In this document: positions 17,068 through 26,164 of the stretch, piece by piece
Position numbering within the stretch: position 1 is the first letter of the stretch
How the letters are laid out: each line of letters begins with the position of its first letter
Assembly: GCA_027450145.1 (NCBI GenBank)
Contig: DAIDKH010000010.1
Span: 1-64,000, forward strand
DNA length: 64,000 nucleotides
Source of the DNA: Chthonomonadaceae bacterium
GTDB lineage: Bacteria; Armatimonadota; Chthonomonadetes; Chthonomonadales; Chthonomonadaceae
Direction: 5' to 3'
The notes under the pieces: generated by a model
The model's database searches: none
Seen by the model: the letters and a program-made list of their open reading frames with translations, nothing else
What the model was told of the DNA's origin: nothing
Position numbers and translations under genes: made by a program

Positions 17068-19626
17068 ATGAGTTCGAACAATGACCAGCCAATATCGAGA
17101 AGAGAGATCTTGCGCCGCACTGCTGCCACATTAGCCACCACCGGCGTGATCGTGACCGTTACCTCAAACGTGCAAGCAAGCGCGGAAAATAACGTTGAGC
17201 ATTCCCCGCGCAATAAGTTGGAGAGGATATCATTGCTAGAAATGCCCCACCCTCTCGGGCCAATTGGCATCGACGCCGTTAAAATACACTCCGAGTTTTG
17301 GTCCCCCAAAATCCAACTGTGGAACGAAGTGACCATAAACGACTGCCTTACCAAATTTGAGAACGACCGTGGAGGCGCATTTAATAACTTTGATTTAGTA
17401 CGCGATGGCAAACGAGGCTTCCACGCCGGTCCGCCGTGGTATGACGGTTTAATCTACGAGATGATTACCGCTGCAGCACTGTTCATATCATCACACCCCA
17501 ATTCGCTCCTGGAGCAGCGGTTAGATGGCTATATCACGCGCATATCAGCGGCACAGGCTGCGTCACCAGACGGCTACTTAAATACCTATACGCAGACGAT
17601 GCTGCCAGCAACAGAACGCTGGGGCATGAACGGGGGTAATGACCTCTACCAGCATGACGTTTACAACGCAGGCATGATGATCGAGGCCGGTATCGCCTAT
17701 TATCGCGCCTCTACCAAAACGGCACTGCTCAAATGTGCTATCCGAATGGCGAATCTTATGTGCGAGACGATTGGACCATCCCCAAAGGCAAATGTCATAC
17801 CAGGTCACTCTGGCCCGGAAGCAGCCTTTGTGGAACTTTACCACCTGTACTCTAATGATCCTACTCTTTCGGTGAAAGTGGACGTAAACGCAAACCCAGC
17901 AGCCTACCTTAACCTCGCACAGTTTTTTATAGATATGCGTGGTCATCATGCTGGCCGTACCGGTTCCGTTAAGGATTTTGGCGCTTACGACCAGGACCAG
18001 GCGCCCCTAAAGGATCAGGATTCCCTTGAAGGACATGCTGTGAGAGCCACATTGTTTGCCACTGGTGTCACGGCGGCTGCGCACGTAACTGGCCGAGAGG
18101 ACTACCGAGCCGCGGCACTTCGGTTCTGGCATAGCCTGTCTTTTCACAAAATGTATGTTAGCGGTGGTGCGGGCGCGATAGCGAAAGATGAAAGTCTTGG
18201 TCCTAATTACTTTCTGCCAAACGACGGATACCTGGAGACATGCGCATCAGTGGGTGTTGGATTTTTTAATCACGCCCTTAACATGCTTTTTGGTCATGCA
18301 AGGTTCGTTGATGACTTAGAGCGTGCACTTTACAACGGTGTGCTGGGAGGAGTAGGTTTAGATGGTCACACTTACTACTATCAAGATCCGCTGAGAGGAA
18401 ATGGTCTGCGTAGGTGGGAGTGGCATGACTGCCCGTGTTGTCCGCCAATGTTTCTAAAAATCATGGGATCACTGCCCCATTACATTTACGCAACGGAACC
18501 AGGTGCATTGTATGTGAACTTGTTTATTGGCAGTTCAGTAACATTCAGGATTAACGAAACCACTGTGAAGGTTGTTCAGGAAACAAAATATCCCTGGGAC
18601 GGCAGCGCCACGTTTACGGTTAGCGGCACGAGTCGCGAAGCTTTCTCGCTCTATGTTCGCATCCCTGGGTGGAGCTTGCAAACAAGTGCGAATGATGCGC
18701 TGTACTATGCGGAGGTTGATTCTTGTCGCGTACAAACCGCGTTCACACTTAACGACAAGCCCCTAGTGAACTGGGTGAATGAACGGGGTTATGCGCGCAT
18801 AGATCGAACATGGGACTCTGGCGATAAGCTTGAGATGCACATCCCAATGCCTGTAAGGCAAGTGGCGGCCAATGTGAACGTAGCTGCAGATACTGGTAGA
18901 AATGCACTTTGCCGGGGCCCTTTAATCTACTGCATTGAGTCGGTTGATAATCCCCAGGGGGTTAATCAGCTAATGCTGCAGAAGAAAGGTAATTGGAAAG
19001 TAGTGCACAGCGCCACTACGCTAAACGGCATTACTTTTATCCACGGCGAAGCCACAGCGATAAACGAGGATAATGGTCGTATCGTCCACCAGCGGGCTCG
19101 TCTTACCGCAATTCCGTTCTACGCCAGCGCCAACCGCGCTCCAGGGGCCATGCAAGTTTGGCTTCCAACGGACTCACGCAATGTAACACCGGCGACCTTG
19201 GCGGAGCGCTGCACACCTAGTTCCTCCTACTGCTGGCCGCTAGACTCAATATTAGCTATTAACAGTGGTTCGCTGCCAACCAGGTCTGATGACACAAGCG
19301 CTCGACGCCTCTCGTGGTGGCCCCACAGGGGAACGGAGGAATGGGCGGAATTGAAACTACCGTCACCCCAATCTATTCACGTTTTGCGCGTCTACTGGTT
19401 TGCGGATCGTCCTGTAGAAGGTGGCTGTGATTTACCGCTTAAGTGGTGGATCACCTATGATGACGGAGACACGTGGAAGGATGTCCGTGCGCTTACCGCC
19501 TTCACAACTTTACCGGATATTCTAAACGAGGTTAGCTTCGAGCCAGTACATACAAGCAGAATTCGGATCAACGTTAATCTCAAACCTAACTGGTCTGGTG
19601 GTATTTTTCAAATTGAACTAGGCTAA
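17068..19626 (+). CDS. GH127 beta-L-arabinofuranosidase (DUF1680 family), Tat-exported
   Basis: An 852-aa exported enzyme cleaving beta-L-arabinofuranosyl linkages. A Tat signal (ISRREILRRTAATLATTG) opens the protein. The GH127 zinc site is complete: Glu390 and Cys392 in LETCAS, and Cys457-Cys458 in CPCCPP, matching the Glu-x-Cys and Cys-Cys arrangement in which a Cys acts as nucleophile. The (alpha/alpha)6 part occupies about residues 60-500. A beta domain follows, and a C-terminal discoidin-like module (about 735-852, WWPHRGTEEWAELKLPSPQSI) probably binds carbohydrate. ATG 17068 is chosen because AAGGATGG precedes it and the Tat motif then sits near the N-terminus. It ends the DeoR-GH51-SDR run. 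Confidence 0.9.
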   Translation: MSSNNDQPISRREILRRTAATLATTGVIVTVTSNVQASAENNVEHSPRNKLERISLLEMPHPLGPIGIDAVKIHSEFWSPKIQLWNEVTINDCLTKFENDRGGAFNNFDLVRDGKRGFHAGPPWYDGLIYEMITAAALFISSHPNSLLEQRLDGYITRISAAQAASPDGYLNTYTQTMLPATERWGMNGGNDLYQHDVYNAGMMIEAGIAYYRASTKTALLKCAIRMANLMCETIGPSPKANVIPGHSGPEAAFVELYHLYSNDPTLSVKVDVNANPAAYLNLAQFFIDMRGHHAGRTGSVKDFGAYDQDQAPLKDQDSLEGHAVRATLFATGVTAAAHVTGREDYRAAALRFWHSLSFHKMYVSGGAGAIAKDESLGPNYFLPNDGYLETCASVGVGFFNHALNMLFGHARFVDDLERALYNGVLGGVGLDGHTYYYQDPLRGNGLRRWEWHDCPCCPPMFLKIMGSLPHYIYATEPGALYVNLFIGSSVTFRINETTVKVVQETKYPWDGSATFTVSGTSREAFSLYVRIPGWSLQTSANDALYYAEVDSCRVQTAFTLNDKPLVNWVNERGYARIDRTWDSGDKLEMHIPMPVRQVAANVNVAADTGRNALCRGPLIYCIESVDNPQGVNQLMLQKKGNWKVVHSATTLNGITFIHGEATAINEDNGRIVHQRARLTAIPFYASANRAPGAMQVWLPTDSRNVTPATLAERCTPSSSYCWPLDSILAINSGSLPTRSDDTSARRLSWWPHRGTEEWAELKLPSPQSIHVLRVYWFADRPVEGGCDLPLKWWITYDDGDTWKDVRALTAFTTLPDILNEVSFEPVHTSRIRINVNLKPNWSGGIFQIELG

Positions 19627-19889
19627 CCGTGAAATGTGCAATTTGGACGAACTGGGTGCAACGTGCCGCGCACAATGTGGAGATAGTTATTATCGCGGCC
19701 CACTTCGCGCCGTAGCTCGCATCGGGAATCCAAACCTAGATGTCGAATGCTAACAGAACCTCGTATGTAGAACTAGAGTGTACCCATTGGGCGCCTAAAC
19801 CGCTCTATGCGGGTTAATAAGCCTTAAACGTAATTGCACACGCTTAAATCAGCGCATGCTACGACTAATATGAGTATGAGGAGGTTTCC

Positions 19890-20825
19890 ATGTCGCAGTC
19901 GGAGCAAACTTCCAAATCTGAAAAGGCAACTTTATCTGATCTCTTCAGGCGATGTGAGGCAGCCTATCAAAATGCTGACGATCGCGAGATGCAGAACGCG
20001 GTCACTCAGCTGTTCGATTTTATAAGCCAACAGGAGATTGACAAGCCGGCCGCGAAGTCAATAGAGTTGTCTGCAGAGGCTGAGGCCCTCCTTGAGCGTC
20101 AAGATTGGGAAGCAGCCCTACAAGCATATATGTCGGCCTGCGATCACGCCCAAAACCTTGATTCTCCGGGGATGGAATATAAGGCCTACTCGGACCTTTC
20201 CCAATTCTATACATTCGTGGGCGACCACGAGTTGGCAGTGACTGCCTCCCTCTCCTCGCTAGAGGCCGCCCGACGCTGCGGAAATGAAATTGTTGTCCTG
20301 ATGGCTTTGTACAATTACAGTGCGTGTCTGTTATCTGCGGGGTTAATATCCGAGGCTCTTCCATTTTGTGATGAGATGGTGACATCCTGCTCTTCCAAAG
20401 GATTGAAAGGCCTTTCAGTCGCGCGAGCGCTGACTATGCGAGCGAGGTGTTACGCCATGCTAGGCGCGATCACCCAGGCAGAACGTGACCTTCAGGCTGC
20501 ATGGCCCCATCTTGAACCGGCGCGAGGTATGCACGTTGCAGCAGGACTGCAGGCGTGCCTTGCCAGTTGGTGGGAGACGCGAGCCAGGTTAAAGGCTGCA
20601 AAGGAGGAGTACGACGAGGCCGTTGAAGCTTGGCAAAACGCGGTTGAGCACCGCAGATTAGTTTGTGCAGCACCACAGATAACCGGACCGTTCAAGATTG
20701 CACGCCTAGCCAATACATTGTCAGATTTGGGAACGGCACTTTCCGTAATCGATGATACAGAGGGAGCTGCCGCCGCGCTGTCCGAATGCGACACGTTACG
20801 GCGGCAGATTCACCAACCCGTATAA
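19890..20825 (+). CDS. TPR-like repeat protein, unknown function
   Basis: A cytosolic 311-aa protein made of helical pairs with TPR-like spacing. Examples are LLERQDWEAALQAYMSAC, SQFYTFVGDHELAVTASLSSL, ACLLSAGLISEALPFCDEM and AMLGAITQAERDLQAAW, covering about residues 55-300. No enzymatic or DNA-binding motif is visible, so it is probably a protein-interaction scaffold. The start is firm: GGAGG lies 6 bases before ATG 19890. It is preceded by 263 bp without genes and converges on the GH128-like gene with only 11 bp between the stops. Confidence 0.7.
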   Translation: MSQSEQTSKSEKATLSDLFRRCEAAYQNADDREMQNAVTQLFDFISQQEIDKPAAKSIELSAEAEALLERQDWEAALQAYMSACDHAQNLDSPGMEYKAYSDLSQFYTFVGDHELAVTASLSSLEAARRCGNEIVVLMALYNYSACLLSAGLISEALPFCDEMVTSCSSKGLKGLSVARALTMRARCYAMLGAITQAERDLQAAWPHLEPARGMHVAAGLQACLASWWETRARLKAAKEEYDEAVEAWQNAVEHRRLVCAAPQITGPFKIARLANTLSDLGTALSVIDDTEGAAAALSECDTLRRQIHQPV

Positions 20826-20836
20826 TCAGTCGAGCG

Positions 20837-21727
20837 CTACTCTGAGGCGTAAACCCTGCCAGCCTCGGTTAGCCTGCCGTCCTTGTGAAACAGAGAAGAT
20901 GCACGAAGCATAGGCGATCGACTAGTAAACCAAGCATAGCGCTTAACGTAGCTCATATGGTTCAGCGCCGGAAGTACAATCCTTAGGAATTGCGCTACAT
21001 CGTGAGCAGTAAACTTCTTACTTACCTGGTTCTTGGTACTCCAGTCCACATTCGCGAACTCTGTGATCCACACTGGCATGTGATACATTTCGTGAACACG
21101 CCGCACATAGCCTAGAAATGCCTTGGCATTCGGCATGCCGTACCAGTGAATAGGTACAAAGTCTACTCTATCGCCGGCAGCCTTTGCTCCCGCCATGAAT
21201 CGCTGCATCCATGGTCCATCCGCGTGCACTGCGCCCGGAGCCCCCAACGGGAGGTTCGAAGTCATAAGGATTGGCCATACCTTAAGTGCGCTGGAAACCG
21301 ACATGTTTGATTGGGTCTTGTTGTCCGGTTCGTTGAAACCCAATAGGTAGCGGGAATGGAGTGTGCTTTTGAGATTCGCGATGGTCTGGGCGGCTTTACC
21401 GGATTTATCTCCATACCAGCCCCACACCATAGGAACGAACTCCACACCCGTTGGTACTGAAGCCTGTGGTCCAATACCCCAATCGTAGTACCAGGCTAGG
21501 TGAAGCATTTGCGCAGGTCTGAATCCACGTTGCTTCTTGTAAATACCTAGGCCTTTCTTCGGGTTGACAGCGCCAACACCGTCGGCGTTCTCCTCACTAG
21601 AATTCTGATACCCTATCGTCGCAACCCTGGCAGCATGACCCACCCCACCGCTCGCACCTGCCAGACTATCTTCAACTCCGGTTAACGCCAAGCCAAGGGC
21701 TAATACCAAAAGGAAACCACGTTTCAT
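20837..21727 (-). CDS. Secreted GH128-like glycosyl hydrolase (probable beta-1,3-glucanase)
   Basis: An exported 296-aa enzyme of the asl1/glyco_hydro_cc type. A signal peptide (MKRGFLLVLALGLALTG) is followed by a compact TIM barrel starting near GLGIYKK. The likely acid/base is Glu133 in LLGFNEPDN and the nucleophile Glu223 in VWITEFANVDW, as in GH128 beta-1,3-glucanases, which attack fungal or plant beta-glucans. The substrate is inferred from the family. The start is supported by GGAGGCG just upstream, and the length matches single-domain members. Confidence 0.85.
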   Translation of the reverse strand: MKRGFLLVLALGLALTGVEDSLAGASGGVGHAARVATIGYQNSSEENADGVGAVNPKKGLGIYKKQRGFRPAQMLHLAWYYDWGIGPQASVPTGVEFVPMVWGWYGDKSGKAAQTIANLKSTLHSRYLLGFNEPDNKTQSNMSVSSALKVWPILMTSNLPLGAPGAVHADGPWMQRFMAGAKAAGDRVDFVPIHWYGMPNAKAFLGYVRRVHEMYHMPVWITEFANVDWSTKNQVSKKFTAHDVAQFLRIVLPALNHMSYVKRYAWFTSRSPMLRASSLFHKDGRLTEAGRVYASE

Positions 21728-22189
21728 TTCGCCTCCATCAAAGATTGCTACCAGTTACCTACGATTTAGTACAAACTGCGATTCAAATCGTGCACACATC
21801 CCATCCGCAGCAACAGCGACTCTGGTGGAAAGCAGGACTACTCGCTCCTCGAATGTACCAGGGTATTTGATAATACTTTACCCGTGGATAGTCGGCGCGT
21901 GCCGGAGGGGAGCGTGCTTTGCAAAATACCACCTACGCGTCTCACAGATAGGTTTGAGAAGGCGAGACGGTAAAATTGCCTCAAGAACGTAAAATTGTGC
22001 GTGCAATGTGTCAATAACCAGATACCGCAGTATTGTGAGCAGATTTACATCTGTCGCAGGAACTCTATTACTCAGACACCACCGAGTACATTATTGTTCA
22101 AAAAATTTTTTCAACATTTCGCAACTTTGGAAATTGACATATGTTGCAATTATTATTATCACTTGTTCTCTAATTGGCAGGTCAAAAGC
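21728..22189. other. Gene-free stretch upstream of the GH128-like gene
   Basis: This stretch has no supported gene. It must hold the promoter of the minus-strand GH128-like gene, whose ribosome-binding site GGAGGCG is at its left edge, but no convincing -35/-10 pair was found. A 12-bp palindrome, CGATTCAAATCG at 21779-21790, lies about 50 bp upstream of that gene's start and could be an operator. The remainder is AT-rich without recognisable elements. Confidence 0.5.
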
Positions 22190-22228
22190 CAAAATGGCGG
22201 CACAATCTACAATTGTGCCGCCATTTTG
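22190..22228 (-). terminator. Strong hairpin terminator of the phosphoesterase gene
   Basis: A 17-bp perfect stem (22190-22206 with 22212-22228) with a 5-base loop lies 22 bp past the minus-strand phosphoesterase stop. In the minus direction the stem ends in T-rich sequence (ATTTTGGCTTTTGAC). Confidence 0.85.
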
Positions 22229-22250
22229 CACTTGAAGGAACCTGCGACGG

Positions 22251-24164
22251 CTACTTGAGGTTGGGTCGTGGATTAAAGTGCTGAGGTATGTGTGTAACTA
22301 TCCCTCTTGCGATGTCTACGGGCTTAACCCCCGTCCATTTCCAGCCGAGCTGTGCCTGGAGCTCGACGTGGTTGACAAGGTTAACTGGTATCTCTGCATA
22401 GGAGGCGGAGAGCGGTTTTCTTGTTCCGTCCAAACGTGCTATGTCAAACGCACTTACAAGATTCGCAATTCCGGATGTCTGATCGTCCAATGGTCCCATG
22501 TTGGACGAACGATATTTACGTTGACCCAATTTCCGAGCGGCGTTTTCATCAGGCAAATCGGCTAGCGGTGTAAGCTGAAATATCGCATCGGCTAGTTTCA
22601 CTACGCTAGCGGTGCATCCTTGTTGGTGATCAATGTATCCAGTTTTGCAGTAGGGTGAAATCACTAATACAGGAATACGTGGTCCCAGGGATAGAGGCTT
22701 GCCATCTGGCCCCACATTTAGGAGCGGTGGGGCGACATGGTCATAGTCGCCCTCACAATCATCCCATGTGATTACAATCGCACAGTTCTTCCAGTACTTG
22801 CTGGCAGCAATTGTGTTTACGGCCCTGGCAAGCAGCGCCTCACTAATCTGCGAGTCGGAATCCCCAGGGTGGTCGTCGTCCCCAAGGAACCGCCCTGTTG
22901 CCCTCACCGAATGGTCTGCAGGTCTTAATCCCATAAGGTTGCGCTTGCCACCTTTGACATAGTAGACGCCAGGACCAGCGAGAGTGCCGCCGCGCACATC
23001 GGAGAAGAACCGATTCAAACCGTGAAGATGAGACGCCATCACCGGATTGTTGGATATATATCCAAAATACTGCGGACCATTATGATGAGTAACGTACGAG
23101 ATGTGGAGGCCATCTGCATCTACAGGATCATTGCCTGTTGCTTTAGGATGCGAGCTAAAACCTTCCTCGTACCAGCCCCAGTTGAATGATTTATGCTCAT
23201 TGTCCGCAATGTAGCCAACGTCGCGCTTCACGTCCGCCAAATCGCCCTCAGGATCACGGTCATGTTTAACCGTGGTGGGAAGCTGGCTGCCAGTTAACGT
23301 TAGCATCACAGTTGCGAACGTTAGATTTTTCTGAACGCGCCCAGGCCTATTTTCTAACTTGGTGTAATCATGAGGGTTGTACGGCATGCGTCCATTTGCA
23401 GTTTTATCCTGAGGTGACCCCCAGAATGGATTAGAATCGTTCACTACAGGCACTCCGGGTCCCGAGCCGCCGTTCCCCTTAAAAGCCTCGTCAGGATGAC
23501 GCAGCCATTGGGTAATTCCAGTTTGTGCTGCAATAATACTCAAATTACCAGGAGTGGAGTCTGCGGCCATTTCCTCAAAAATGTCATCGCACAGCACAAA
23601 CCGATGTGCATATCTCCAGAGGAACGGTATCGTGCTTCCATCCTCGTACGCCATCTCTAACTCACCGTAGCGCATTGCCTTCAAGGTCGGCTTATTACCG
23701 TTCCACGAGTGAGCACGCTCTTCAGCCATGGCGAAATGATCCATTAGCGGCCGGCCATTCGTCACATCCATTTTTGCAAGGGTAAGTGGATGAGAGTGTC
23801 CCACGCTACCCAGGTCTGCGGCAGCATTAGCGCGCCCCAGTCGAAATGGTGAAATCTGGAACGGATTTCCCCTGGTATCCAAAAGCACCTGATAAAACCC
23901 AGTTGTCTCCTTAGCAGGTCGGCTATAGAGTCCATTAGCACCTGGGAATGTACCGAAATAGCTATCGAATGAGCGATTTTCCTGATAGAGTACAAAGAGG
24001 TACTTCACATGTCGACGTAATTGTTTGATAATCGGCATGGCATCATTGGCCGTGTTCGTCTTGCCACCAGCCAGGGCGTTAGTAGGCCCAAAGATTGTCA
24101 GCATGCAAATACCTGCAGCGATGCAGACCGAAGGAAATCGTGGGTTCAACCGTCGGATCGACAT
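22251..24164 (-). CDS. Secreted phosphoesterase / phospholipase C-like protein
   Basis: An exported 637-aa hydrolase of the phosphoesterase family (PF04185, alkaline-phosphatase superfamily), which includes bacterial phospholipase C and acid phosphatases. The signal region runs MSIRRLNPRFPSVCIAAGICMLT. The hallmark LYQENRSFDSYFG is near residue 60, followed by metal-site motifs NGNKPTLKAMRYGEL, FVLCDDIFEEMAADSTPGNL and ITWDDCEGDYDHVAPP near residue 475. It probably cleaves phosphate or phosphodiester groups outside the cytoplasm. It is transcribed alone on the minus strand, with AAGGATAG before the start and a strong terminator. A second, differently built phosphoesterase-domain protein lies at 56575-59211. 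Confidence 0.88.
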   Translation of the reverse strand: MSIRRLNPRFPSVCIAAGICMLTIFGPTNALAGGKTNTANDAMPIIKQLRRHVKYLFVLYQENRSFDSYFGTFPGANGLYSRPAKETTGFYQVLLDTRGNPFQISPFRLGRANAAADLGSVGHSHPLTLAKMDVTNGRPLMDHFAMAEERAHSWNGNKPTLKAMRYGELEMAYEDGSTIPFLWRYAHRFVLCDDIFEEMAADSTPGNLSIIAAQTGITQWLRHPDEAFKGNGGSGPGVPVVNDSNPFWGSPQDKTANGRMPYNPHDYTKLENRPGRVQKNLTFATVMLTLTGSQLPTTVKHDRDPEGDLADVKRDVGYIADNEHKSFNWGWYEEGFSSHPKATGNDPVDADGLHISYVTHHNGPQYFGYISNNPVMASHLHGLNRFFSDVRGGTLAGPGVYYVKGGKRNLMGLRPADHSVRATGRFLGDDDHPGDSDSQISEALLARAVNTIAASKYWKNCAIVITWDDCEGDYDHVAPPLLNVGPDGKPLSLGPRIPVLVISPYCKTGYIDHQQGCTASVVKLADAIFQLTPLADLPDENAARKLGQRKYRSSNMGPLDDQTSGIANLVSAFDIARLDGTRKPLSASYAEIPVNLVNHVELQAQLGWKWTGVKPVDIARGIVTHIPQHFNPRPNLK

Positions 24165-24375
24165 GGTTAGCTATCCTTATAAGAACTGGCACACGAGGTT
24201 CGCGATTCAGGTTACCAGCTTACAACCATGAATTCATACTGCTTAACATAAATTTAACAATTGACCGCTAGGTAAATTCGACAAAATTCCTAAATCTTTA
24301 GCCCTGAAAATTACCAGTTTATTTACCAACAATGGAGATGGAGTTGCAGAGTTCGATGCATAGGTTTTCTAGCAA

Positions 24376-24480
24376 GGGCTCGCACGACTAGCACAAAAGA
24401 TCCCTAAAAAGGGAGCCCAATCCGGCAGGATGCCGGGTATCGGGCACGTAAGTGTCCAAGGGCATTTCACGGAGGAGACC
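24376..24480 (+). promoter_or_regulatory. Structured flagellin mRNA leader with CsrA-like hairpin
   Basis: The leader before flagellin has several hairpins. GGGCTC (24376-24381) can pair with GAGCCC (24413-24418), in competition with TCCC/GGGA at 24401-24414. A perfect stem CCGGCA/TGCCGG with loop GGA occupies 24422-24436, and GGGCAC/GTGTCC occupies 24442-24457. The GGA triloop in the context CAGGATG matches the core CsrA recognition motif, and a second GGA lies in the ribosome-binding site at 24471-24476. The two GGA sites are 43 nt apart, recalling the hag leader of Bacillus. CsrA binding is inference. Confidence 0.5.
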
Positions 24481-24487
24481 GACAGCA

Positions 24488-25981
24488 ATGGGATTGTACA
24501 TTAACACTAACGTCACTGCGATGGATGCACTTCGCAACCTGTCTAACATTTCAGGTACTGTCGCCGGTGACATTCAGAAACTATCTAGCGGCCTGGCCAT
24601 TAACTCTGCAGCGGATAACCCCTCGGGCCTTATCATCTCGGAGAATTTGAAGGCGCAGATAAACGGACTAAACCAAGCTGTTGCAAACAGCCAGGATGCT
24701 AACAACCTTATCAAAACTGCCGACGGCGCCCTTTCATCGGTCAGTGGACTGCTGGATACCATCCGGCAGCTGGCGGTGCACGCTGCCAACACCGGTGTAA
24801 ACGATCAGGTTGCCATTCAGGCCGATCAGCAGCAGATCAATTCGGCTGTTGGAAGTATTGAGCGAATCGCTGAGAACACTCAGTTTGGGTCCAAGCATCT
24901 GCTCGATGGAACCTCTGGAATCACCGCATCCATCGTTAACACCAAGGATGTCGCTGGTATTAACATTGGCGGCACGTTCAACAACCTCGCAACTCAAACG
25001 GGCACACTCAGCATGCAGGTTAACAACGTCGCCACTCGGGCTATCTCCATTGGGAACGTGACCTACGCGTCGGTTAATGCCAGTTTGGCAACTGCGAACG
25101 GCACCAACGTTAATAACAACGGCGGTACCATTGTGATCAACGGCCAAACGGTAAAAGTCGCAGCGTCCGATACGGTACAAACTGTACTTAACGACATCAA
25201 CAATCTGTCGAGCAGTACGGGCGTTTCTGCACAGTTCAGCTCGGGGAACGGCTCCGGCGTCATCGTGCTAACACAGCAGACCTACGGCGCCAACTTCAAG
25301 ATCAACGAGAATGAGAGCAGCGCTCTTATTAATGGAACTGCAGGTACGCTGGTCGCCGGCCAGAATGCAACGGTAACAGTTACTGCTTATGCACTGCTTA
25401 ACGGTGTTGTCACTACAACGGTGTCAACATTCGTCGGTGGAAGAAGCACCAGCGACAGCGGTCTACTCGCCTCGGATACGCTTGGCAACTCAATACTCCT
25501 TACTGAGGGAGCACTTACAGATGCGACTGGCTCTACCGTCGCGATTGCAAGCGTAACAGCAGGAAGCCTGCAGTTTCAGGTAGGCGCCAACGCTGGCCAG
25601 GTGGTAAATGCGAACCTGGGCAACATTCGCACCACGAACCTCGGAACCACTGCGGTCGCGGGACTGAACCTGTCGAATATCGATGTTACTACAGCAACCG
25701 GTGCATCCAATGCGATCCTGGTAACAGACAATGCCATTCAGCAAATCTCCCAACTTCGTGCAGGTTTGGGCGCATTTGAAGCTGAGACATTGAACCCAAC
25801 CATTCAGTACCTTGGCATTGGCGCTGAAAACCTTTCGGCCTCCCAAAGCCAAATCGCCGATACAAACGTTGCGGCGACAGTCGTAGACCTTACCAAGTCG
25901 CAGATCATTGAGCAGGCAGCCACTTCTGTGCTGGCCCAAGCCAACACAGAACCGCAGAATGTTCTGAAGCTAATTCCGTAA
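24488..25981 (+). CDS. fliC: Flagellin
   Basis: Filament subunit of the flagellum, 497 aa. The N-terminal D0/D1 region (residues 1-140) is canonical (INTNVTAMDALRNLSNISG, KLSSGLAINSAADNPSGLIIS, NLIKTADGALSSVSGLLDTIRQLAVHAANTG). The C-terminal D0/D1 (about 410-497) ends with SQSQIADTNVAATVVDLTKSQIIEQAATSVLAQAN. The variable middle includes a flagellin-IN-like repeat (TIVINGQTVKVAASDTVQTVLNDIN). ATG 24488 is chosen because GGAGGAG lies 11 bases upstream and flagellins begin with this motif; an in-frame start at 24452 would add 12 unrelated residues. It is followed by its own terminator and then by FliD, FliS and a FliT-position gene. Confidence 0.96.
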   Translation: MGLYINTNVTAMDALRNLSNISGTVAGDIQKLSSGLAINSAADNPSGLIISENLKAQINGLNQAVANSQDANNLIKTADGALSSVSGLLDTIRQLAVHAANTGVNDQVAIQADQQQINSAVGSIERIAENTQFGSKHLLDGTSGITASIVNTKDVAGINIGGTFNNLATQTGTLSMQVNNVATRAISIGNVTYASVNASLATANGTNVNNNGGTIVINGQTVKVAASDTVQTVLNDINNLSSSTGVSAQFSSGNGSGVIVLTQQTYGANFKINENESSALINGTAGTLVAGQNATVTVTAYALLNGVVTTTVSTFVGGRSTSDSGLLASDTLGNSILLTEGALTDATGSTVAIASVTAGSLQFQVGANAGQVVNANLGNIRTTNLGTTAVAGLNLSNIDVTTATGASNAILVTDNAIQQISQLRAGLGAFEAETLNPTIQYLGIGAENLSASQSQIADTNVAATVVDLTKSQIIEQAATSVLAQANTEPQNVLKLIP

Positions 25982-25995
25982 CCCGGTAGCACGTT

Positions 25996-26029
25996 AGCCG
26001 ACTACAGGACAAAAATTCTGTAGTCGGCT
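25996..26029 (+). terminator. Flagellin gene terminator
   Basis: A 12-bp perfect stem (25996-26007 with 26018-26029) is followed by TATATTTTT, 15 bp after the flagellin stop. It would allow flagellin to be expressed far more strongly than the downstream cap gene. Confidence 0.92.
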
Positions 26030-26164
26030 TATATTTTTGCGGGTTTTTGCCGACAATCACCATGAAGTATAAAAACTGGCAATGGTGTCAGTTACAAACA
26101 GGCAGTGGAAACGAAGGCGTAAACGTTTGCGTGAGGCACGTGCTGCCCACATCAGGGGGATATT

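Noticed and set aside
21995-22258. Overlapping 75-87 codon frames between the GH128-like and phosphoesterase genes
   Set aside because: They run through the terminator hairpin and have no ribosome-binding site; translation is not protein-like.
24165-24375. Possible sigma-28 or sigma-54 promoter before flagellin
   Set aside because: TAAATTT at 24249 and TGGCAC at 24187 were tried, but the downstream boxes and spacing do not match either consensus.
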